A stretch of DNA of 56,899 bases from Methanocorpusculaceae archaeon UBA425 (lineage in GTDB: Archaea; Halobacteriota; Methanomicrobia; Methanomicrobiales; Methanocorpusculaceae). Each line of letters starts with the position of its first letter. Position 1 is the stretch's first letter. The stretch is from NCBI GenBank assembly GCA_002506085.1, contig DAWV01000002.1:88012-144910 (forward strand). Direction: 5' to 3'. The notes under the pieces were generated by a model. The model saw only the letters and a list, made by a program, of their open reading frames with translations, searched no databases and had not been told where the DNA came from. Of the stretch, positions 50,556 to 56,899 are shown one piece after another. Both the position numbers and the translations under genes were made by a program.

Positions 50556-51307
50556 AAACCGGCAAACCTCTGAAGATACTCCTTCTCGATATCGTGGAGT
50601 ATCGCGGGCACAATTAAAATATGAAGGGGAGATCCGAAATTAAATGTCTTCATCTCCTCTGCATCTCCTGCATGAACCACCGGTTCCGGGGATCCTGCCC
50701 GCGCGATGCCAACATAAAGGGGAATCGCCGCCCCGGCACGGCGTGCCTGCTCGGAGAGGATGTCCACCGCTTCAGAGATTTTCATAAACCGTTCCTTATC
50801 TTTCTGAATATCAAGGAATACGAGCGTGTGCAGATTTTCCTTCAGATTTGCCGAGATGACTTCGATAGGAGTCATCGGAAACCATTTCCCATACGGAAAC
50901 GGAACGGAGACCGACTTACCGAACCGGTAGTTCTGCAGACCGGAAAGTCCGCAGACCGCGGTCGTTATCGAGGCACCGTGAATGATTTTTGTCGGAATGT
51001 TTCTGTCGGCAGCTCTTATCCGGAGATCCGAATGGGTCGTTGCGACCATCGAATCTCCTGCCGTAAGGAAAACGGCATCCCCGGATTTGGCGGCATCGAG
51101 GATTTTATCCGCATGAATCTCCACATCATCACGGTAAAGAGGCGTGATTTTTTTGCCGTAGAACTCTTCAAGCCGTTCGATTGAGGAGCCGGTCAGCATG
51201 GACGTGTACATCTCCAGGAAAACCGTGTCCGCGGATTTTATGGTGTTCATTCCCCGGACCGATACATCATATTCGTCAAAAAGACCTAGCCCAATAAATG
51301 TCAGCAT
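50549..51307 (-). CDS. dph5: diphthine synthase
   Basis: This 252-residue SAM-dependent methyltransferase of the tetrapyrrole methylase fold trimethylates the modified histidine of elongation factor 2 during diphthamide synthesis. It starts MLTFIGLGLFDEYDVSVRG, has FLEMYTSML near residue 31, and VFLTAGDSMVATTHSDLR near residue 79, the SAM loop. The length is normal. The 46 bases between it and feoB form no clear promoter. Confidence 0.95.
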   Translation of the reverse strand: MLTFIGLGLFDEYDVSVRGMNTIKSADTVFLEMYTSMLTGSSIERLEEFYGKKITPLYRDDVEIHADKILDAAKSGDAVFLTAGDSMVATTHSDLRIRAADRNIPTKIIHGASITTAVCGLSGLQNYRFGKSVSVPFPYGKWFPMTPIEVISANLKENLHTLVFLDIQKDKERFMKISEAVDILSEQARRAGAAIPLYVGIARAGSPEPVVHAGDAEEMKTFNFGSPLHILIVPAILHDIEKEYLQRFAGLC

Positions 51308-51353
51308 TGTTACCTACCTATTGGCTGTAACGGATGTTTAGTGTTTTGAGAGA

Positions 51354-53225
51354 TTACACAATCATAAAAATAATATTTAATAGTGCTCCAAGGGAAATAC
51401 CCAGAGTCAGCGTAAACACGGTAATAAGTGCCGCCGGCTTTACCCCGATTTCCTTCATCAGAACGGCGACGGTCGAGATACACGGCACGAAGAGAACGCA
51501 TACCAGCGCAAAGATATAGAGCTGGCCGCTGGACAGAATCGCCGCGAGATCCGTCGTCCCTCCCATGATTGCGAGTGTCTCGAAAGCCATTTCTTTCCTG
51601 AGAATGCCAAAGAGCAGAGCCGTGAATGCAAAACCGGGAAGACCAAGGACCGCGTAGGAAATCGGGTCGATGAATGATTCAAACATTGTCACAAGACCGA
51701 AGTATTCGAAGAGTCCGAGAATCACACTGCTTATCAGGAGAAGCGGCATCGCGATGTACAAGAATTCCTTCACCCTCATCCAGGCTTTTCTGAAAACATA
51801 CTTCGGGATGGGTTTTCTGAGTTCCGACATCTCGAGAATCATACCATACTGCTCACCCGGCGTAATCTTCGACAGGACAACGCCAAGAGCAAACACCAGC
51901 ATGAAGACAATGCCGTATATGGAAAACGCGGCACCAAACCCGATAAAGGAAGCAACGATGCCCGAGATGACGACCGTTCTCGCTGAACAGGGGAGCATTG
52001 TTACCAACACGGACGCAATAATCCGCTCACGGCGTGTGGGAAGAAGGCGTGTGCTCATAATTGCCGGAACGCTGCACCCGAATGAAAGAACGAGCGGAAT
52101 CAGACCCTGACCATGGAGCCCGAGATGATGCATGCCTCGGTCGGCAAGGAATGCCGCTCTGGTCAGATAACCAGTATCTTCCAGAATCGAGATGAAAAGA
52201 TAGAACAAAAATACATAGGGGAAGGCGATTCCAAGACCCGACATGAGGGCGAGAATCACGGCGCCGCCAACCGTATCGGGAAGCGAAGCGAGACCCAGGG
52301 CGTGGAACGGTTCTGAGATATATGTTGTCATCAGCCCGATTATAGTCTCTTCAAGGAATCCGCCGACCACAAAGACGACCGCCAGAATCCCGATCATCGT
52401 CAGAATCAGAATGGGAATGCCCGGAAAACTCTTTGTTAGAAGCGAGTCAAGATTTCTGCGTTTTCTTACCGGGGCGATACTCGTAACGTCATCGGTAATC
52501 GATTTTGCTGTGTTGTGCCGGTTTGCCCCGATAATCTGCTGCGGCGACATCATGTGCCGTTTTTCAATCTCGGCTGCGATGACCAGGGCACTTTCCATAA
52601 TGTCCGGGGAGAGCGTGCTAAGCGTTACGTTTTCCAGTGCAAAGAGAGCTTCCGCCTCTGAAATATTGTGATACTTCTGCAGACTCTTTGCCGCAGCCTC
52701 AATGTGGTGATCGTAGCGCGGGATGATCTTTGGAATGGATAGATTGTCTCCAAGAACATATTCTGCGATTTTTTCCAGATTTTTTCCCTCTGTCGCAATG
52801 GTTTCAATCACCGGAACACCAAACTTCACAGAAAGAGCCGCGCTGTCAATGATTTTCCCGGCGGATTTCGCGTCGTCCATCATGTTAAGGACGATGACTG
52901 AGGGTTTTCTGAGTTCGGCAATCTGCAAAAGAAGGTAGAGGTTCCGTTCCAGATGTTTTGCATCCAGAACCGCGACGATTAAATCCGAGTCGCCGGTAAC
53001 CAGATACTCTCTGACGAGCCGCTCCTCATCGGATTTTCCCGAAATTGAATAAATTCCCGGAAGATCAGTGATAGAGAATTCTGCTTCGCCGTAACGGACG
53101 ATGCCGGACATGATCCCGACAGTCGTTCCCGGATAATTGCTCACCTCGACACCGAGACCGGTCAGGTTATTAAAGATGAGGGATTTTCCGACACTCGGAT
53201 TCCCGATGAGAACCGCCTTTTTCAT
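51354..53225 (-). CDS. feoB: ferrous iron transporter FeoB
   Basis: This 623-residue protein imports Fe2+. The N-terminal G domain has G1 IGNPSVGKSLIFN, G3 DLPGIYSISG and G4 LNMMDDAK. The membrane part carries about eight helices with the Gate motifs, including FGCSVPAIMSTRLLP near residue 380 and FVPCISTVAVLMKEIG near the end. It overlaps the DtxR-FeoA gene by four bases. The membrane core looks complete and active. Confidence 0.95.
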   Translation of the reverse strand: MKKAVLIGNPSVGKSLIFNNLTGLGVEVSNYPGTTVGIMSGIVRYGEAEFSITDLPGIYSISGKSDEERLVREYLVTGDSDLIVAVLDAKHLERNLYLLLQIAELRKPSVIVLNMMDDAKSAGKIIDSAALSVKFGVPVIETIATEGKNLEKIAEYVLGDNLSIPKIIPRYDHHIEAAAKSLQKYHNISEAEALFALENVTLSTLSPDIMESALVIAAEIEKRHMMSPQQIIGANRHNTAKSITDDVTSIAPVRKRRNLDSLLTKSFPGIPILILTMIGILAVVFVVGGFLEETIIGLMTTYISEPFHALGLASLPDTVGGAVILALMSGLGIAFPYVFLFYLFISILEDTGYLTRAAFLADRGMHHLGLHGQGLIPLVLSFGCSVPAIMSTRLLPTRRERIIASVLVTMLPCSARTVVISGIVASFIGFGAAFSIYGIVFMLVFALGVVLSKITPGEQYGMILEMSELRKPIPKYVFRKAWMRVKEFLYIAMPLLLISSVILGLFEYFGLVTMFESFIDPISYAVLGLPGFAFTALLFGILRKEMAFETLAIMGGTTDLAAILSSGQLYIFALVCVLFVPCISTVAVLMKEIGVKPAALITVFTLTLGISLGALLNIIFMIV

Positions 53226-53854
53226 CTGGGATTACACCGCTCAACCATAATATTTTCAGCAACCTCCGGGCTTAAGGCGATGTCACATCCTTTGACGGTG
53301 ATTACGACGGCGTTGTTCGCAAGTTTACGCCGGAGGGTGATGAGTTCGCCGGGAATAACTCCCAAATCGATAAGGCGGCTGTGTTTTGCGAAGCATTTTA
53401 TCATTGAAACATGAAGGAGTGACCCTTCCGGGCATTCGGACAGTGAGATGATCGGGCTTCTTTTTGTGAGCTCTGCATGTCCTTCATGTTCTGTAGGGTT
53501 TCTTTCTTCGAGGAAGGTGTCGAGCTTCTCAATTGTCTCGCTTGAGATGGTGTGCTCCATCAGGCATGCCTCCTTTGAGGCATTGTCCGGCTCGTTTCCG
53601 AGAACCTCTGTCAGGAAACTCGTCAGGACCGCATGTTTCCGCGCGACCTGGGCTGCCTTTTTTGCCCCCTTTTCCGTGAGAGAGACACCTGCCACGGACT
53701 CGTTCAGGTATCCTTTTTCTACAAGACAGGTAACCGCTTTTCCAAATCCGTCCGTGTCGCCGGACACCAGATTTCCGAGAGAAGAAACCTTTACAGTCTC
53801 TTTTCCGGTATTGAGAATTGCTTCCAGAATATCTTCAGAGAGTTCAAAGGTCAT
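53222..53854 (-). CDS. DtxR-type regulator fused to FeoA
   Basis: This 210-residue protein joins two parts. Residues 1-130 are a DtxR/MntR-like winged helix and metal-sensing dimerisation region; ACLMEHTISSETIEKLDTFL matches the metal-ligand helix with C, E and H. Residues 131-210 are a FeoA-type SH3 barrel (LSECPEGSLLHVSMIK, SRLIDLGVIPGE, ALSPEVAENIMV). It probably senses Fe2+ and controls or assists FeoB, whose gene follows with a 4-base overlap. Confidence 0.9.
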   Translation of the reverse strand: MTFELSEDILEAILNTGKETVKVSSLGNLVSGDTDGFGKAVTCLVEKGYLNESVAGVSLTEKGAKKAAQVARKHAVLTSFLTEVLGNEPDNASKEACLMEHTISSETIEKLDTFLEERNPTEHEGHAELTKRSPIISLSECPEGSLLHVSMIKCFAKHSRLIDLGVIPGELITLRRKLANNAVVITVKGCDIALSPEVAENIMVERCNPR

Positions 53855-53889
53855 TTGGTGTATTAGTATCGGTTTTCTGCATATCTAAA

Positions 53890-54570
53890 TTATGTCTTGG
53901 ACATCATTCTGGAAAAAAGGGATTTTGGTTTTTCTATTGCGGAGCAGGTGCCCGCAAATCTGCACTGAAGACACTGATGACCCCGGATGACTTTCGGGAT
54001 TTCCCCTTTAACTGCTTTTTCTGCCAGACGAAGTGCCAGCAAAAAGGTCCGTATGTCCTGCGGCTGGACGACGACGCTTCGGATAGTGCCGGAACCCAGA
54101 TATTCTATGCGCCCGTAGAAGGGTTTGCCGTACATTTCTTCGAGACAGATCGAGTAACAGACAGCTTTGAGCCGGTCGGAGAAATAGACCCCGTGAGCCG
54201 GGGCGGCGCCGCTTCTTATGATGGAAAAGCTGTCATCAAAGAAACGGTCAACTCTACCATAAATACCGTATTTTTTCGAGAAAACAGGGACTTCATACTG
54301 GTCCGCGTGACGCCAGGTAACTTTACTGCAGGCGGCGATCATTTGTTCGAGAATACGTCTCGCATCGTCATTTCCCGGGAGAATAGCTTCAAGTTCCTCC
54401 CAGATTTCATCGGTAAAGAGGGGTTCTCCAAGGTGATAGGAGACTAGTTTTGCGACAGTGTAGGAAACCGGTTCGGTAAATCCGCGGTCGGCGGATTTTG
54501 CGAGGTATAGCTGCATAGGACAGGTAGCAGCTTTGACCAGGTCAGTGACAGATATTTTTTCGTCGTGCAT
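53890..54570 (-). CDS. Cas4-like Fe-S protein with degenerate nuclease site
   Basis: This 226-residue protein (start at ATG 54570, with GGA spaced 6 bases before it) follows the Cas4/RecB-nuclease layout. Cysteine C17 (ATCPMQLYL) at the N-terminus and C200, C203, C209 (CLQCRFAGTC) at the C-terminus match the four [4Fe-4S] ligands. The nuclease core has GRVDRF with D108, but where an E-x-K pair is expected the residues are I117-x-R119, and the later Q is K. So the nuclease is probably inactive while the Fe-S site is kept. It heads the dtxR-feoAB operon. No CRISPR is present. Confidence 0.7.
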   Translation of the reverse strand: MHDEKISVTDLVKAATCPMQLYLAKSADRGFTEPVSYTVAKLVSYHLGEPLFTDEIWEELEAILPGNDDARRILEQMIAACSKVTWRHADQYEVPVFSKKYGIYGRVDRFFDDSFSIIRSGAAPAHGVYFSDRLKAVCYSICLEEMYGKPFYGRIEYLGSGTIRSVVVQPQDIRTFLLALRLAEKAVKGEIPKVIRGHQCLQCRFAGTCSAIEKPKSLFSRMMSKT

Positions 54571-54616
54571 CTTGATTCCATTAAGCATAAGTTCGGTCAG
54601 GACACTATTAATAATT

Positions 54617-54910
54617 ATGGCGAGTAACGAAATCAATATCCAGATACCCCAGACCCTTGACCCGGTTTACAGCAATATGATTCAGATTGCATTTAAGGAT
54701 GACGAGTTTACGATGATGTTCCTTCATCAGATTCCGGTGGCAAATCAGGCAAAAGCCAAGGCAATCGTTGCAATAAGTCCGATTCATGCAAAGAAATTGC
54801 TGTCCGCTCTTCAAAAGAGTGTGAATGATTACGAGGCTAAGTTTGGGGATATTTCCACAGATCACCATGCTGAAGGAAAGGATGTTCCGGCTCTGCAGGG
54901 ATATTCATAA
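54617..54910 (+). CDS. DUF3467 protein
   Basis: This 97-residue protein has the DUF3467 pattern: PVYSNMIQIAFKDDEFTMMFLHQIP near the N-terminus, AIVAISPIHAKKLLSALQKSV in the middle, and YEAKFGDIS near the end. The ATG at 54617 is preferred over earlier in-frame codons. It is divergent from the Cas4-like gene with 46 bases between starts. DUF3467 has no known function; it is thought to be small and soluble. Confidence 0.85.
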   Translation: MASNEINIQIPQTLDPVYSNMIQIAFKDDEFTMMFLHQIPVANQAKAKAIVAISPIHAKKLLSALQKSVNDYEAKFGDISTDHHAEGKDVPALQGYS

Positions 54911-54962
54911 ATTAATAACATATTTATTGTCGTAAGGGTAATGTGTTTAAGCACAAGAGTGT

Positions 54963-55034
54963 GCCGTCGTGGCTTAGCGGTATAGCGGCTGATTCGTAAT
55001 CAGCAGGCCGAGGGTTCAATTCCCTCCGACGGCT
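54963..55034 (+). tRNA. tRNA-Thr (anticodon CGU)
   Basis: Acceptor GCCGTCG pairs with CGACGGC. The anticodon stem GCTGA/TCAGC encloses loop TTCGTAA, giving anticodon CGT. The T arm is GAGGGTTCAATTCCCTC. The 72-base gene borders a gene-poor right end, a common site for island insertion, but no att repeat or integrase is visible. Confidence 0.95.
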
Positions 55035-55229
55035 TAAGAGAAATATTTGGATTACCTGTCTGTTTTTCATGTTTGAGTCCACAATCCGTAATCGATAGAA
55101 TGACGTAATCCCTTTTCGGGCTCAAAAATAGGTTATACCTGCCGCCTGCATTCGAAGGTGATATTTCTGGATACTTATAGGATTGTTTGCCGGTCGTTCA
55201 TTGAATAACCTCTGATCCGATATATTCTG
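55035..55229. other. non-coding stretch after tRNA-Thr
   Basis: No gene, tRNA or clear repeat is visible in these bases. AT-rich tracts and short inverted elements are present but nothing distinctive. Confidence 0.4.
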
Positions 55230-55364
55230 TTATCTACCCGAAATTTTTAATTCTTCCAGCTTTTCATATTTCCGGCGAATCTCTCTGGCAGACTTACCCG
55301 GGGTTTTCGCGGGGCGCGTCTGTTGTGTTGTTTGTGTTTGTGAGGTTGGACCAAAATCTGTCAT
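55230..55364 (-). CDS. small hypothetical protein, uncertain
   Basis: This 44-residue ORF starts at ATG 55364 with GGAAG well placed upstream; a longer frame to 55424 adds 20 residues. It begins polar and Thr/Gln-rich (TSQTQTTQQTRPAKTPGK) and ends with a charged helix (AREIRRKYEKLEELKISGR). A TATA-like TTAAAAAG lies upstream on the minus strand. The family is not recognised. Confidence 0.4.
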   Translation of the reverse strand: MTDFGPTSQTQTTQQTRPAKTPGKSAREIRRKYEKLEELKISGR

Positions 55365-55424
55365 TTTTTCATCTTCCTGTTCTTCACGTTCGAGAACGCT
55401 TTTTAATACCTGACCCTTCATCAC

Positions 55425-55810
55425 GTCATTTTCTTTCGTGCATGGGATTTCTGCAATTCTTCTTCACTGAATTGATTTGCGGCACTGTATAATGGTTCTC
55501 CACCCTTAACTTACTTCGTGCCGCAAGGCAATCATCACGCATATCCTGTAAAGGGTAAACCTCCTTTGCTCTTTCATATTCGTCGTCCCATTGTGTTCCC
55601 CGTATGTTCTTTCGGTGTCACAGAGGATACATTTCGTGAATCGGGATATTATTGAAATAAATGGGACTGGTCATATTATTGAGCATGATTGTTGAAATTA
55701 ATCTCAAATATTCACTAATAATGAAATTTTAATCGAAAAAGTACCGAAAACCAGTCTATTAATAATAGTAGCTGATATTCTAAACTGTTAAGAAAAAGAG
55801 GGATATAATT
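55425..55810. other. gene-free AT-rich region
   Basis: This 386-base stretch has no supported ORF. The right end includes an AT-rich promoter for the next gene (TAATAATAG then GGGAT before the ATG). Nothing else is evident. Confidence 0.4.
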
Positions 55811-56278
55811 ATGAAAATTCATTTAACATCAGCACAATGGTGCGCGGTCATCGGGACCATCCTGATATGGCTGCCTGTGATTCTTATGTTGATAACTGGT
55901 ATTAAAGGATCTCTTAGTGCGAATCAGTTTCTGATGGACTATCTCCTGCCGGCAGAATTGTTTTTCGTGGAAGTTATCGGATGTATTCTCCTTATAATTG
56001 CATCCCTTCTCGCAAATATCATGAAAAAGATTATTATCATCATATCTATCGTGATAGTGGTCGTGCTGCCCGCCTGTCAGCTTACCGCAGTCGTGAGCGG
56101 GCTGGCATCTGGTGCCATGACTCCGGGGGGTTGGATCTGGTTTTTGGTTCTGGGGCTGTTATTCATTTATGATATTTTGATCGTCGTCATCGGCATTCTC
56201 GGAATAAGACTCATTTATAAGATTCATGCTGCACAGGGAGAAATCCGGAATTATCCTGCAGAAGGTGAATCCCCGTGA
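55811..56278 (+). CDS. small four-helix membrane protein
   Basis: This 155-residue protein has about four transmembrane helices (near residues 9-29, 45-68, 71-97 and 107-137) and short polar loops. A lysine pair (MKK) lies between helices 2 and 3. The C-terminus is polar (IHAAQGEIRNYPAEGE). No family is recognised. It is preceded by GGGAT and its own AT-rich promoter. Confidence 0.65.
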   Translation: MKIHLTSAQWCAVIGTILIWLPVILMLITGIKGSLSANQFLMDYLLPAELFFVEVIGCILLIIASLLANIMKKIIIIISIVIVVVLPACQLTAVVSGLASGAMTPGGWIWFLVLGLLFIYDILIVVIGILGIRLIYKIHAAQGEIRNYPAEGESP

Positions 56279-56568
56279 AATCCCTGTCCTTTTTTATTTG
56301 CCGAAAAAAATAAAGCCCCAAATAACCCTTGTAACAATTGTAAGAATTCTTTTTTCACAATTTTTGAAGGTTTGACGTGAGTCGGGGTATTTTTTTATGA
56401 GGAAAAAGGAGGGCGGTTATACATAAAAAAGGCTCTTCGGCATTTCCTGCGGGTAACCCGTTTATCTGCAGGCGATGACGAAAACACAGAAAAAAAAGTA
56501 AAGCCGGAATCTGTGATTCCAGGATTGCATATTAAAATAGGAGTTACGCGGTGTGCTCTCAATCAAAA
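56279..56568. other. non-coding stretch before the hairpin row
   Basis: No gene is supported. Two short hairpins are visible: CCTGC/GCAGG enclosing GGGTAACCC near 56446-56472, and GGAATC-tgt-GATTCC near 56506-56520. T-runs near 56291 may terminate the membrane protein transcript. Confidence 0.45.
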
Positions 56569-56658
56569 AGGAGGGTTATGCCTCCTGTGGTCGCGGACCG
56601 GTCCATAGGACCGGTCTTAGCTGAGGCGGACTGCCCCGAAGGAGCAGGCTTAGCTGAG
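56569..56658 (+). ncRNA. row of hairpins joined by TTAGCTGAG, possible structured RNA
   Basis: Three stem-loops follow in order: AGGAGG/CCTCCT (56569-56586), GACCGGTCC/GGACCGGTC with loop ATA (56596-56616), and CTGCCCC/GGAGCAG with loop GAA and one mismatch (56631-56647). TTAGCTGAG follows the second (56617-56625) and third (56650-56658). The same motif lies beside the CAAGGC hairpin in both end repeats. Stem sequences differ while the linker stays constant, suggesting RNA structure. A multi-copy RNA is my inference. Confidence 0.45.
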
Positions 56659-56683
56659 CAAATCTCTGATTCCTGAGCGGGCA

Positions 56684-56849
56684 GGGTGAGCCGATAGTTT
56701 ACCGGATTCATACTCTTCCTTTTTAGTATGAATATCAGGATGTACTTCGGTTTGGTGTATGGGATTCTTTTTGATGACCGTATCCCCGCAAGGCAAAGCC
56801 TTGCTCAGCTAAGGTTGTCGACTGTGTCTCCAACCCGCCATCACACGGA
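56684..56849 (-). repeat. 166-bp inverted repeat, right copy
   Basis: This segment is the reverse complement of 11-176, of identical length, with about a dozen mismatches. It holds the CAAGGC/GCCTTG hairpin and the motif CTCAGCTAA (56804-56812), the complement of TTAGCTGAG. The repeats face outward from the window. The outer border ends at the TCCGTGTG side in both copies. No transposase is linked to either. Confidence 0.85.
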
Positions 56850-56899
56850 TAACATAAGATGGATTACCGTATTCAGTCTATTCTTTTTTTGTATAGATT

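Noticed and set aside
56569..56658. CRISPR array
   Set aside because: The stems differ in sequence and the only shared unit is 9 bases; spacing is irregular and no cas operon is present. The Cas4-like gene at 53890 is a stand-alone protein in an iron operon.
54963..56899. Integrated element at tRNA-Thr
   Set aside because: The right end is gene-poor, but no integrase and no repeated tRNA 3' end could be found within the window.

Overview
The window is archaeal and comes from a hydrogenotrophic methanogen of the order Methanomicrobiales. A Methanocorpusculaceae-like genome is my best guess, by inference only. The evidence is methenyl-tetrahydromethanopterin cyclohydrolase (mch), methanogenesis marker proteins 8 and 14, tRNA-dependent cysteine synthesis (SepCysS), N-epsilon-acetyl-beta-lysine osmolyte synthesis (ablAB), archaeal lipid genes (tes, carS), Dph5, LSm, SUI1/aIF1, L30e, L10e, family B DNA polymerase, and archaeal TATA boxes with short or absent leaders. 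Genes are densely packed with many 1-17 base overlaps. Three tRNA genes are present (Leu-GAG, Val-UAC, Thr-CGU). I see no CRISPR array, transposase or integrase. The two ends of the window carry outward-facing inverted copies of one 166-bp repeat (11-176 and 56684-56849), which suggests that the piece is a contig broken at a dispersed repeat family.

Layout. 277-2065: twin short flavodoxins and a TSUP sulfur/anion permease. 2068-4528: a leftward sulfur-flavoured operon of a small helical protein, SepCysS, a SPASM radical SAM enzyme and the permease. 4568-6209: membrane acyltransferase and marker 8, divergent. 6551-8875: beta-lysine osmolyte operon with a small upstream ORF, followed by a truncated NifX-like fragment. 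9192-13081: DUF364 protein, two TrmO-like proteins flanking a radical SAM enzyme, and a MerR/GyrI regulator. 13341-16499: tRNA-Leu, ACT-domain regulator, LSm, a TFE-beta-like winged-helix Fe-S protein and marker 14. 16678-20344: aIF1, DUF2115, the Tes tetraether lipid synthase, divergent carS, and pyrE. 20389-20970: a self-contained DUF2178/XRE module with a strong operator. 21060-23805: purD-argF-aldolase. 24058-24830: rpl30e-nusA. 24936-29595: mobA, a ketopantoate-reductase-like gene, and an SsuABC-type importer whose binding protein has its two lobes in swapped order.

30151-34079: L10e, FMN reductase, polB and malate dehydrogenase. 34352-37513: mch, tRNA-Val and a bacterial-type ribE-ribB-ribH operon behind a dyad. 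37535-44770: a leftward block with TPR protein, methyltransferase, MoeA, a surface PEGA-like repeat protein and a BtuCDF/MolBCA-type importer. 44923-49995: zinc-ribbon hypothetical, MFS exporter, ComEC-like hydrolase with DUF3006, class-3 aldehyde dehydrogenase. 49992-54570: DUF357, dph5, then the iron operon feoB and dtxR-feoA, headed by a Cas4-like Fe-S protein that has lost its nuclease residues. 54617-56899: DUF3467 protein, tRNA-Thr, then a gene-poor tail with a small membrane protein, a row of hairpins joined by a TTAGCTGAG motif, and the right-hand repeat.

The most noteworthy observations are the circularly permuted solute-binding protein (26680-27894), the Cas4-like protein with a kept Fe-S site but mutated catalytic residues heading the feo operon, the hairpin/TTAGCTGAG repeat family at both ends, the TFE-beta-like protein in an LSm operon, and several operator-like dyads (20389-20427, 35638-35698, 40523-40548). 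All functional statements rest on recognising motifs by eye; no database search was run.
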